A stretch of 17,297 bases of DNA from Zestomicrobium sp964482405 (GCA_964482405.1 CAYZXH010000036.1:1-17297), one strand, 5' to 3'; positions 7,491 to 13,554 are shown, numbered from the stretch's first letter. The notes: generated by a model from the sequence alone, not told the origin. A program made the numbers and translations.

Positions 7491-8288
7491 GTGTTCAGGT
7501 GTCTCAACATCTTGTGCGAGCTATGGCTTAAGACATGGGTCGACGTAAGCGACTTATGCGTTAGTAGTAAGAAAGTCTTCTTAATACCTGTCGGTAGCGT
7601 TGAGCAACACGGACCACACCTCCCACTAGGACTAGATTATATCATAGCGCAACACGTGGCTGTAGGAGCGTGTAAGAACTTAGAGAGTGAAGGTGTGAGA
7701 GCTCTCGTCCTCCCCCCGGTGACGTACGGCCTGAGCTCTATGTGGTCCGCGTATCCAGGCACCCTCAGCGTTAGTAGTGAGTCACTCTATAAATACTTGA
7801 GAGACGTCATAGCCTCCGCACATCGTAATTGTCCCGGAACCCACATAGTAGTAGTTAACGGACACGCGGGAAACAACGACTTACTGAGGGTTCTGTGCAG
7901 GGACGTGACGGAGGAGTTAGGTCTCGTAATAAGCTTCGTTAGTGTATGGGATTTATGCGGCGACGTTATTAAGGAAGTCTTCACCACGCCATTCACTCAC
8001 GCTGATGAAGTGGAGACTAGCTTAGCCATGGCATTGAACTTGCTTGTGAGGGAGCCGCCGAAGAACGCCCCAGAATTTTTCAGGAAACACGACGATTTCT
8101 GGCATCCCCTAGACTTAACTAAGAGGCCTAAAGCATACGTTTTTAGTGCTGAGTCTAGGGGGACGCACGGTATCGGGTCTTTCGGAAAACCTGAGTTAGC
8201 GTCTAGAGAGAAGGGTGAGGCGCTACTTAACTGCATGATCAGCAGGTTAGTAATGTTGGTGAGAGAAGTTCTCGGGGACAGTGTCTGA
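7491..8288 (+). CDS. Creatininase family metal-dependent amidohydrolase
   Basis: The 265-residue protein has the creatininase (creatinine amidohydrolase/MftE/FAPy deformylase ArfB) signature. Expected metal ligands are Glu38 and His40 in SVEQHGPHLPLG, Asp49 in LDY, His125 in NGHAGNN and Glu175 in the HADEVETS stretch. The PPVTYGLSSMW and YPGTLS segments around the active site are also family-typical. These enzymes hydrolyse cyclic or linear amide bonds with two divalent metals; the archaeal members best studied act on FAPy in flavin/F420 synthesis, but the substrate here cannot be read from sequence. It follows glyA by 6 nt, so coexpression is likely. The GTG at 7491 was chosen because it gives a short leader before the family core; a TTG seven codons later is an alternative. 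Confidence 0.85.
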   Translation: MFRCLNILCELWLKTWVDVSDLCVSSKKVFLIPVGSVEQHGPHLPLGLDYIIAQHVAVGACKNLESEGVRALVLPPVTYGLSSMWSAYPGTLSVSSESLYKYLRDVIASAHRNCPGTHIVVVNGHAGNNDLLRVLCRDVTEELGLVISFVSVWDLCGDVIKEVFTTPFTHADEVETSLAMALNLLVREPPKNAPEFFRKHDDFWHPLDLTKRPKAYVFSAESRGTHGIGSFGKPELASREKGEALLNCMISRLVMLVREVLGDSV

Positions 8289-8302
8289 GGGAGTGACTTA
8301 AC

Positions 8303-9022
8303 TCAAGCAAGCCTGTATTCTTTCCCGGCGTGTAGGTATGCTAAGCCTTCAGAAACCATGGCGTCCAGTAATTCCTTCTCCTCCTTCGTCAAGTTCTTGA
8401 CTTCTCTTAAGGGAATAGGGAATTTCTTCTTAAACCCTTCCATAAAAGACTGAGAAACTACGTAGTTACCGACGATTACGTAGCTTCCTGTTCTGAGTAA
8501 TGAGTCTACTGAGATACCGCGATTCCTGGCGTTATCAACCCTCATTATCACCTCCTCACCTAACGCGCTGACCTCCTCCCTAGCTTTCCTCTCCGTCTTA
8601 AGAGATTTCATGAGTAGAGTGAATTCAGTCTCGATCTTACTGACCCTATCATTCAGCGACTCAATAATCTTCCTCAACTCAGTGACTTCATTCCTTAACG
8701 CAGTAATTTCCGAGTCAACATATTCTTTCAGAGTGCTTAAGTCTTTACCTGCATGCGTTTCAGCCTCCCCCCTAACCTTTTTCCGTACACCCTCATACGT
8801 ATCGGTCTCGGCAAGACCCTGAGTTTCCATGTCTTCAGTGCTTGACTTGACTACGTAGCCGCCCTTGCTGGACCTGATAACGTATCCTGACTCCCTCAAC
8901 CTAAGCAGAGCTATCCTCACCATGCCTACAGAAATTCCTAGAGCGTCAGCTATTTCTCTAGGCATGGCTCCGGGGTTTGACTTAAGGTACTCAACTATCT
9001 TCCTATAAATATTTTCGCTCAT
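8303..9022 (-). CDS. Winged-helix DNA-binding protein with central coiled coil
   Basis: Residues 1-60 form a clear winged helix-turn-helix: IYRKIVEYLKSNPG, then PREIADALGISVGMVRIALLRLRESG with a wing ending YVVKSS. Residues about 65-90 are a charged linker. A coiled coil follows (about 90-150; EITALRNEVTELRKIIESLN and onward). The C-terminal 75 residues (from VDSLLRTGSYVIVGNYVVS) form a separate small domain ending HAGKEYRLA. This architecture suggests a dimeric DNA-binding protein, a transcription regulator or a nucleoid-associated factor. I do not recognise a named family. A TATA-like box about 27-30 nt upstream of the ATG predicts a nearly leaderless transcript. It converges on the creatininase gene with a 14-nt gap and diverges from the small ORF at 9074. 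Confidence 0.7.
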   Translation of the reverse strand: MSENIYRKIVEYLKSNPGAMPREIADALGISVGMVRIALLRLRESGYVIRSSKGGYVVKSSTEDMETQGLAETDTYEGVRKKVRGEAETHAGKDLSTLKEYVDSEITALRNEVTELRKIIESLNDRVSKIETEFTLLMKSLKTERKAREEVSALGEEVIMRVDNARNRGISVDSLLRTGSYVIVGNYVVSQSFMEGFKKKFPIPLREVKNLTKEEKELLDAMVSEGLAYLHAGKEYRLA

Positions 9023-9047
9023 CCCACTATTTAATTACCTTGCAAAC

Positions 9048-9056
9048 AATATAAAG
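9048..9056 (-). promoter_or_regulatory. TATA box of the winged-helix protein gene
   Basis: CTTTATATTG on the minus strand is centred about 30 nt upstream of the ATG at 9022, the archaeal spacing for a transcript starting a few bases before the codon. For the divergent gene at 9074 this box lies too close to the start; the AT-rich stretch at 9028-9037 is better placed for that gene and would give a leader of about 15 nt containing GGTG. Confidence 0.4.
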
Positions 9057-9073
9057 AGTAGGTGTTGTAGCAC

Positions 9074-9358
9074 GTGAAGAGGGATAAGATGATAAAGGAG
9101 CTGACATACATGATAGACGAGTCAGACGACGTGTGGAGGAAGATAGCTTTCTACTCAGACCAGAGGGTTCAGGAAATACTAGACACACTATACGCTAGGT
9201 GGGGGAACGCAAACTACGAAAAAACGCCTCTAGACTACGCGAGTGATGAGGAGCTGAAGGAACTCTACGATAAAGCAATACACATTAAGGAGGAGGATAA
9301 GGATAGGGCTATGCTCAACATGTATAGGAAGATCGCGTTGAGTAGTGAGGAAGAGTAG
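9074..9358 (+). CDS. Small acidic helical protein of unknown function
   Basis: This 94-residue, highly charged protein is predicted from composition to be almost entirely helical, with segments DDVWRKIAFYSDQRVQEILDTL, then DYASDEELKELYDKAIHIKEEDKDRAM and a short acidic tail. There is no signal sequence, membrane segment or cysteine. I do not recognise the family. The GTG at 9074 has GGTG about 10 nt upstream; an in-frame ATG lies five codons later. It diverges from the winged-helix/coiled-coil gene across 51 nt and converges with serS, whose 3' end is 18 nt away. The divergent layout raises the possibility that the winged-helix protein regulates it, but that is only a positional inference. 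Confidence 0.65.
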   Translation: MKRDKMIKELTYMIDESDDVWRKIAFYSDQRVQEILDTLYARWGNANYEKTPLDYASDEELKELYDKAIHIKEEDKDRAMLNMYRKIALSSEEE

Positions 9359-9375
9359 GGCTCAACGAAGTATAA

Positions 9376-9390
9376 GCTATTTTTCTTTTC
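9376..9390 (+). terminator. T-rich putative terminator of the small ORF
   Basis: The + strand run TATTTTTCTTTTCT begins about 16 nt after the stop of the 9074 gene. Oligo-T tracts on the non-template strand are the archaeal intrinsic terminators. The tract overlaps the last codons of the convergent serS gene (Lys-rich tail), so coding constraint alone could explain it. Confidence 0.3.
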
Positions 9391-10765
9391 TAGCTGGGTG
9401 TATGTAGTCCTTAGGTGCTTTAGCGAAGGCCTCCAGGTACTTCCTAAGTATCTTGGGTATGGTGATAGTGCCGTCGTCGTTTTGATGATTCTCTAGGATT
9501 GCTGTTATAGTTCTGGTGCTTGCTATAGCTGTTGAGTTAAGCATGTGTAGGTAGTCTTTAACCATCCCCTTCCTCCTCAAGTATTTTATGTTCAGCCTGT
9601 AAGCCTGCCAATCAAGAACATTACTACAACTCACTAACTCCCTGAACTTCCCTTGAGCAGGATACCAAGCTTCCAGGTCGTACTTCATAGCAGCTCTTAA
9701 GTTGAGTTCCCCGGAAGCTATGTTAACCACCCTGTGAGGTATTTCAAGACCTTTATAGAGCTCCTCAGCGTTCTGTATTAAGAGGTTGAACACGTCCCAA
9801 GACTGCTCAGGCATCGTGTAAGCGAATTGCTCGACTTTATGAAATTGATGGACTCTGAAGATGCCCTTGATATCCCTGCTCGCTGCGCCGGCTTCCTTCC
9901 TGAAGCACGGACTGACGCCAACGTAAAGCTTAGGCAACTCCTCCTCAGGTATCACGTCGTTAGCGTGTAGGGCTGCCAGCGGGTGTTCTGCGGTGGCTAT
10001 GAGGTAGAGGTCCTCGCCCTCTATCTTGTATAGAGCGTCCCTAAACGCCGTGAATTCCTCCACGGCCTCCATATACTTACCTCTAAGCATGTAGGGAGGT
10101 AAGACTAGGACGAAACCCTTACTAGTTAAGTAGTCCATAGCGTAAGAGAGGAGGGCTAGATCGAGCCACACGATGTCCTCGAATAAGTAGTAGAATCTGG
10201 ACCCAGCAACCTCCCCAGCCTTAATAGTGTCCCCAAGCCTGAGCACGTACTCGAGGACGTCGGCGTGACCCACGAACTCCTTATCAACCACTTCATAATC
10301 CATCCTAACCCCCCTCCCCTCAGTCTCGTTGAGGAAGTCGCTTAAGTGTTTCCGCTGAACCTTAGCTTTACCCCACACGCGCACTACTGCGTTGTAGGTC
10401 TCGTCAGGACCTATGGGGACCGATTCATGGAGTAGTGAAGGCATCCTATCAAGAACCGAATTTCTTTCCCTCTCCACCTCATCAAGCCTCTTCTCCATCT
10501 CAGATATCTTACTAAGTAACTCCTTAGCCTCAGTTACGGCCGCCTCCCTCTCCTCAGGCGGTAAGTCAGCTATCCTAGAACTTATTAGGTTATGCTTATG
10601 CCTCAACTTATTAAGTTCTGTTTGGGTTTTCCTCCACTCCCTATCCAACTCCAGAAACTTATCGACTAGGGAGACGTCCATAAACCTCTTCTTCAGTACC
10701 TCCCTCATCAAGTCAGGATTCTCGCGCAACACCTTCAGAGTAGACCACACCAAACCGAACACCAC
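9377..10765 (-). CDS. serS: Seryl-tRNA synthetase (class II, standard type)
   Basis: The enzyme charges tRNA-Ser with serine. Residues about 25-110 form the long antiparallel coiled-coil arm that grips the tRNA-Ser variable arm. The catalytic core has TAEHPLAALH (258-267) for serine binding, motif 2 in CFRKEAGAASRDIKGIFRVH (287-306), VSCSNVLDWQAYRLNI, and motif 3 around STRTITAILENHQNDDG. The motifs identify the common bacterial/eukaryal/archaeal type rather than the rare methanogen type. Length (462 residues) is normal. The start is ambiguous: GTG codons at 10765 and 10762 lie at the transcript start predicted from a TATA-like element near 10789-10797, while GTG at 10750 would give MWSTLKVLRENPDLM, closer to the usual start of the family. 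It follows the METTL5-like gene and a C/D box sRNA in the same direction. Confidence 0.95.
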   Translation of the reverse strand: MVFGLVWSTLKVLRENPDLMREVLKKRFMDVSLVDKFLELDREWRKTQTELNKLRHKHNLISSRIADLPPEEREAAVTEAKELLSKISEMEKRLDEVERERNSVLDRMPSLLHESVPIGPDETYNAVVRVWGKAKVQRKHLSDFLNETEGRGVRMDYEVVDKEFVGHADVLEYVLRLGDTIKAGEVAGSRFYYLFEDIVWLDLALLSYAMDYLTSKGFVLVLPPYMLRGKYMEAVEEFTAFRDALYKIEGEDLYLIATAEHPLAALHANDVIPEEELPKLYVGVSPCFRKEAGAASRDIKGIFRVHQFHKVEQFAYTMPEQSWDVFNLLIQNAEELYKGLEIPHRVVNIASGELNLRAAMKYDLEAWYPAQGKFRELVSCSNVLDWQAYRLNIKYLRRKGMVKDYLHMLNSTAIASTRTITAILENHQNDDGTITIPKILRKYLEAFAKAPKDYIHPARKEK

Positions 10766-10788
10766 AAAGAATACACTAATCTAAGGCT

Positions 10789-10797
10789 TAAAATTAT
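10789..10797 (-). promoter_or_regulatory. Candidate TATA box for serS
   Basis: ATAATTTTA on the minus strand is centred about 26-28 nt upstream of the GTG pair at 10765/10762, allowing a leaderless serS transcript separate from the upstream gene string. It lies just 3' of the C/D box RNA. Confidence 0.35.
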
Positions 10798-10803
10798 GAG
10801 GGG

Positions 10804-10860
10804 AGTATCAGTCTTCGTCCCCACATCACTTCTCAGTACTCGGCAAACACATCATCTACT
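10804..10860 (-). ncRNA. C/D box 2'-O-methylation guide sRNA
   Basis: Read on the minus strand, the parts come in order: stem AGTA (10860-10857), C box ATGATGT (10855-10849), 12-nt guide GTTTGCCGAGTA (10848-10837), D' box CTGA (10836-10833), 3-nt spacer GAA, C' box GTGATGT (10829-10823), 11-nt guide GGGGACGAAGA (10822-10812), D box CTGA (10811-10808) and stem TACT (10807-10804). The terminal stem pairs perfectly, and guide and spacer lengths are those typical of archaeal double-guide sRNAs. Both C boxes differ from RUGAUGA only at the last base. It should bind L7Ae, Nop5 and fibrillarin and direct methylation at the base paired to the fifth nucleotide before each D box. It fills the gap between the METTL5-like gene and serS, and its 5' stem touches the methyltransferase stop codon. 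Confidence 0.8.
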
Positions 10861-11509
10861 AGACTTGAGTTAAGGGGGTTTTTATATTACGCGTGACCTT
10901 GATAATCACTGAGTCAACGAACACGACCTTCCTCTTATGCTTACTTAGGGAAGCTCTGAGAGGGAATTTAATGGTCTTCAAAACCTCGTAGCTCGAATTA
11001 ACATCCCTCATCAGATCCTTAATCACCTCATAAAAACCCTCACTTAATTTATGGATCGAGTACACGGTACCGCACGTGGTCAGAGCTGTTTTAAGGAAGT
11101 CTATGTCAGCACCCCTAGACTTAACCCCGAAAGGAGGGTTCATTATGGCAACACACTCACTATCCCGGAAGGGGGATGCGTTCCTCAAATCTGCTAAGAC
11201 CAGGTCGTACGGTGTGGGCGAGCTCTTGATCAATACTTCGCTAGCGACGCTAAGCGCGTCCTCATCAACATCGCTACATACTACGTACTTAGAACCAAGC
11301 ATGGATGAAGCTAGCGCTAGCCTGCCGGTCCCGCAACCTAGGTCGTGTACGACACGTCCCTCAACGTCGCCGGCCATGAACGCGGACCACACTAAATCAG
11401 CGGCTATGTCAGCTGGGGTCACGTACTGTTCTAATCCTTCCTTAGGTGCCTTAAACCCAGGAACCCCGGAAATAACTATCTCCAACCACTTCTTAGATAC
11501 TTTCGCCAT
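10859..11509 (-). CDS. METTL5-like rRNA N6-adenosine methyltransferase
   Basis: This 216-residue SAM-dependent methyltransferase has the SAM-binding motif VHDLGCGTGRLALAS (54-68), an acidic residue after strand 2 (CSDVDEDAL), and the amino-methylating motif NPPFGVK (124-130). The following RGADIDFLKTAL and YSIHK segments, and the early LEQYVTPADIAADLVW, are highly characteristic of METTL5 and its archaeal homologues (COG2263-type predicted RNA methylases). Human METTL5 with TRMT112 makes m6A in the 3' end of small-subunit rRNA; a matching role for this protein is inferred. No TRMT112-like partner is encoded in the window. The ATG at 11509 follows the TFS stop by 59 nt. A C/D box RNA begins at its stop codon, so two rRNA-modification genes are adjacent. 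Confidence 0.88.
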   Translation of the reverse strand: MAKVSKKWLEIVISGVPGFKAPKEGLEQYVTPADIAADLVWSAFMAGDVEGRVVHDLGCGTGRLALASSMLGSKYVVCSDVDEDALSVASEVLIKSSPTPYDLVLADLRNASPFRDSECVAIMNPPFGVKSRGADIDFLKTALTTCGTVYSIHKLSEGFYEVIKDLMRDVNSSYEVLKTIKFPLRASLSKHKRKVVFVDSVIIKVTRNIKTPLTQV

Positions 11510-11568
11510 GCTCTAGAACACCGGGATCGCCATACTCACTCAGTGATTGCTGGGAGTGCACCTCAGTT

Positions 11569-11916
11569 TTACTCATACTCCCTCCACGTGTGTCCACACT
11601 TAGTACACTTATAAAACCTAGTAGGTGGTTCGTCAGCTCTCCTAGTCTGCATGACGTAGTAGAACGCCTCGTCATTACCACACCTAGGACACCTAACACC
11701 CTTAACTCTGGGCATGGACTTCATGGTGTCCTCCGAAGATATCACGTATATTTTTTCTTTCTCACTATGCGTTATCTTCTTGGAGAGCGTTGGCATTTTC
11801 CTGTCTTGCGGTGAGGTCTCCTTCCTATAACCACACTTAGGGCACACTAACACTGTCTTACCTCCCTCCTTCCTAGCAACCATCAAAGACCCGCATTTAG
11901 GACAGAAATACGTCAC
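11569..11916 (-). CDS. tfs: Transcription factor S (TFS, TFIIS-like cleavage factor)
   Basis: The protein has the two zinc ribbons of archaeal TFS. The N-terminal ribbon uses Cys5, Cys8, Cys25 and Cys28; the C-terminal ribbon uses Cys76, Cys79, Cys104 and Cys107. The invariant acidic pair Asp95-Glu96 in QTRRADEPPTRF is at the tip of the C-terminal hairpin, which enters the RNA polymerase secondary channel and triggers RNA cleavage in backtracked complexes. The ending FYKCTKCGHTWREYE is family-typical, as is the 115-residue length. It starts at GTG 11916, preceded on the minus strand by GGGTGTAGGAA. It lies in the csl4-rpoL string, 26 nt after the unknown 99-residue ORF. All expected catalytic and zinc residues are present, so it should be an active factor rather than an inhibitory paralogue. 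Confidence 0.95.
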   Translation of the reverse strand: MTYFCPKCGSLMVARKEGGKTVLVCPKCGYRKETSPQDRKMPTLSKKITHSEKEKIYVISSEDTMKSMPRVKGVRCPRCGNDEAFYYVMQTRRADEPPTRFYKCTKCGHTWREYE

Positions 11917-11942
11917 TTCCTACACCCAATTACTGGGATTAT

Positions 11943-12242
11943 TCAACACAGTAGCTTATATACCTCCATGAAAAACCTCTTAATAAACTCACCATACGCC
12001 AATAAGCTACTCAAGCCCTTCATCTCCAACTCCTCAATACGCGCTACCACACGAACACTCCTGCCAAAACTAGATTCTGAAACAAACCTGTTTAGGGAGT
12101 CTTCACCACCCTCAAGTAACCCCACGTGCTCCACAGATAAAGCCCCCCTCATAATCAGGTATACCACATACTCCCTACCGTCAGGGCACCTCATAAGCTC
12201 ATACACCAATGCCCTAGCCTCCCTCTTCAAGCCCTCCTTCAC
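11943..12242 (-). CDS. Unknown 99-residue helical protein between rpoL and tfs
   Basis: I do not recognise this protein. It is 99 residues, mostly helical in character, with segments LKREARALVYELMRC, GREYVVYLIMRGALS, SVRVVARIEELEMKG and LLAYGEFIKRFFMEVYKLLC. There is no signal sequence or clear membrane span, and only two cysteines, so no metal site is evident. It lies in the same direction as rpoL and tfs, 80 nt after rpoL and 26 nt before tfs, which supports it being a real gene in the informational string. The start is GTG at 12242. A role connected with transcription is only a positional guess. Confidence 0.65.
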   Translation of the reverse strand: MKEGLKREARALVYELMRCPDGREYVVYLIMRGALSVEHVGLLEGGEDSLNRFVSESSFGRSVRVVARIEELEMKGLSSLLAYGEFIKRFFMEVYKLLC

Positions 12243-12322
12243 ACTCTAAAATCCATCACGTGAGTTAACGCGTCTACTGGCACGCCCCAGACTCAACTAT
12301 TGAGATCCGGCACTAGCTCTGC

Positions 12323-12607
12323 TTACTCCTCCATGTTTAGAGCTCTACTAACTGTTTTAAGTACTTGCTCAGCCTCACCCCTAGCATTGCTAACGACTTC
12401 CTTAAGGACTTGAAGCGGGTCAGTGCCGTCAGTAACTATCCTGAGGACCGGAGTCCCTATTAAGGGATGCTCTATCACGTATGTAGCTAACCTCGTGTGC
12501 GGGTTACTCAATGCAGACTTAGCGAGAAGGTTAGCTAGGGTATGATCCTCCCCCTCAATCTCTAAAACCAATTCCTTATCAGCATACTTACGTATCCTCA
12601 CATTCAC
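12323..12607 (-). CDS. rpoL: DNA-directed RNA polymerase subunit Rpo11 (RpoL)
   Basis: The protein is the archaeal counterpart of RPB11/RPC19 and the alpha-subunit dimerisation domain; with Rpo3 it forms the assembly platform of RNA polymerase. The hallmark EGEDHTLANLL (18-28) is present, followed by YVIEHPLIGTPVLRIVT with His47-Pro48 and a closing helical region DPLQVLKEVVSNARGEAEQVL. Length of 94 residues is normal. The GTG at 12607 overlaps a possible small upstream ORF as GTGA; a second in-frame GTG two codons later (12601) is an alternative start that would use GGTGAA as a ribosome site. It sits in the csl4-tfs string, typical of crenarchaeal informational clusters. Confidence 0.95.
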   Translation of the reverse strand: MNVRIRKYADKELVLEIEGEDHTLANLLAKSALSNPHTRLATYVIEHPLIGTPVLRIVTDGTDPLQVLKEVVSNARGEAEQVLKTVSRALNMEE

Positions 12608-12702
12608 CTACTCCATCCCTCAACAAACCACATACTACAGAAACCTAATAAGTCTTTAACGATGAACACGCAGTCAGGCTTGAAGCAACTCGGGTTTAGC
12701 AA
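12604..12702 (-). CDS. Possible 32-residue small ORF coupled to rpoL
   Basis: A TTG at 12702-12700 opens a frame that ends with TGA at 12606-12604. The start lies inside the last codons of the Pcc1-fold-like gene and the stop overlaps the rpoL GTG as GTGA, the overlap type used by pcna-priS in this window. The product would begin MLNPSCFKPDCVFIVKDLLG and contain three Cys, two in a CFKPDC arrangement, and three Trp near the C terminus. It would fill an otherwise empty 88-nt gap. No family is recognised and the ORF is short enough to be chance; support is only the overlap geometry and the gap-filling. A GTG eleven codons later could also be the start. Confidence 0.3.
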   Translation of the reverse strand: MLNPSCFKPDCVFIVKDLLGFCSMWFVEGWSR

Positions 12703-12923
12703 CCCTTCTTCCTGGCTTGATTGTATGCTTTAATGATCTGCTTCCTAGTTAGGGCGATCTCCGTCGAACTACCTACTATCGTTACCTCAACAGATGTTCT
12801 CTTAACTCTATGCTTGATTAAGGAGGCTTTCGGCCCTCTAATCTTGGTTAGTGCGTCAGCTATCTCCAAACATTCTTGTATTGACGAGCACGGTAACGAG
12901 ATTTTGGCTGTGTTAGGACACAT
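12696..12923 (-). CDS. Small alpha/beta protein, possibly Pcc1-like (KEOPS)
   Basis: The 75-residue product has an apparent beta-alpha-beta-beta-alpha order: AKISLPC, then SIQECLEIADALTKI, KASLIKHRV, TSVEVTIVGSS and TEIALTRKQIIKAYNQARKK. Size and order match Pcc1, the small dimerisation subunit of the KEOPS tRNA t6A complex, but the residue-level resemblance I can see is weak, so other small alpha/beta RNA-binding folds are possible. The ATG at 12923 lies 12 nt after the csl4 stop. Position between csl4 and rpoL argues for an RNA-related function. The C terminus is basic (NQARKKGC). Real gene: likely. Pcc1 identity: tentative. Confidence 0.65.
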   Translation of the reverse strand: MCPNTAKISLPCSSIQECLEIADALTKIRGPKASLIKHRVKRTSVEVTIVGSSTEIALTRKQIIKAYNQARKKGC

Positions 12924-12935
12924 GGCGTGAGTACC

Positions 12936-13511
12936 TTAAACACATTTAAGGGTTCCGTACTCAGCGGATATTTTCCTACTCTCGGTAGATTTGCAGTTAG
13001 GGCACGTGAGCGTGTTGCCTTGCTTAAGTAATTCAGTCCCGCAAGCACTACAGTACGCGACGACAACACCTAATTGACGCTCCCTAACGCTGACGTGGTA
13101 TGGGGGGTTCTCCGAGATTACTCGAGCTTTGAGTAGGTCGCCGGGCTTGATGTAGTCGTGCAAGCTCCTCACATATTTGTCATGCACTTGAGAAACGTGG
13201 AGTATCCCTGTGAAGGGTGTGACGTACTTAACACACCTAGAATCGCTGAGTATCTTAATTAACGCGTAGTCCTCCTTCACGGAAACAACTAAGCCGTACA
13301 CAACGGTCCCAACAGCAGGTAGGTGAATCTTGTTGTTGACGCGCTTAACCTCAACTACCCTCAAGTCTACGTTGGTTACGGGATACCCTATGACCGCGGA
13401 CCTAACCCTACCCTCAATCTCGTAAGCCCCGTCGCCAGGCAGGAATTCCTCGATGACGCAGACCTCATCCCCTGGAACAAGCCTTAACTTGCTGATATCC
13501 TCCAACCTCAT
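12936..13511 (-). CDS. csl4: Exosome subunit Csl4
   Basis: Csl4 forms the RNA-binding cap of the archaeal exosome with Rrp4 and recruits partners such as DnaG. The 191-residue product has the N-terminal beta domain (VPGDEVCVIEEFLPGDGAYEI), an S1 domain (VGTVVYGLVVSVKEDYALIKI to IKPGDLLKARVI) and a C-terminal zinc ribbon with Cys154, Cys157, Cys170 and Cys173 (YCSACG and CPNC). I start it at ATG 13511, which has GGTGAT 3 nt upstream on the minus strand. The GTG at 13526 would add five residues (MVGDW) and give a leaderless or near-leaderless reading from the predicted promoter. It is the first gene of the long informational string and diverges from pcna. Confidence 0.93.
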   Translation of the reverse strand: MRLEDISKLRLVPGDEVCVIEEFLPGDGAYEIEGRVRSAVIGYPVTNVDLRVVEVKRVNNKIHLPAVGTVVYGLVVSVKEDYALIKILSDSRCVKYVTPFTGILHVSQVHDKYVRSLHDYIKPGDLLKARVISENPPYHVSVRERQLGVVVAYCSACGTELLKQGNTLTCPNCKSTESRKISAEYGTLKCV

Positions 13512-13540
13512 CCAATCACCTACCACTAAACACGCGTTCT

Positions 13541-13554
13541 AAACTTTTATTTGT
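13541..13554. promoter_or_regulatory. Shared core promoter region for divergent pcna and csl4 operons
   Basis: AAACTTTTATTTGT contains TATA-like elements usable on both strands: CTTTTATTTG toward pcna (centre near 13548, start predicted near 13574) and CAAATAAAAG toward csl4 (start predicted near 13520). Both give leaders of about 10 nt before TTG 13584 and ATG 13511. The two TBP sites would overlap, so the operons may compete for factors. Confidence 0.5.

Noticed and set aside
10413..10784. 123-codon plus-strand frame inside serS
   Set aside because: Antisense to the serS coiled-coil arm; Ser/Leu-rich, as antisense of Glu/Lys codons gives.
11076..11516. 146-codon plus-strand frame inside the METTL5-like gene
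   Set aside because: Antisense to a gene with clear catalytic motifs; no independent support.
11515..11580. CTGA pairs and a GTGATTG between tfs and the METTL5-like gene, suggesting another C/D box RNA
   Set aside because: The C-box candidates match at most 5 of 7 bases, lie partly in the tfs stop region, and the spacing between boxes does not fit.
11493..11699. 68-codon minus-strand frame overlapping tfs and the METTL5-like gene start
   Set aside because: It runs out of frame across the TFS zinc ribbon coding region and has no family features.
12860..13069. 69-codon minus-strand frame bridging the csl4 3' end and the Pcc1-fold-like gene
   Set aside because: Out of frame with the csl4 zinc ribbon, which is clearly the coding frame there.
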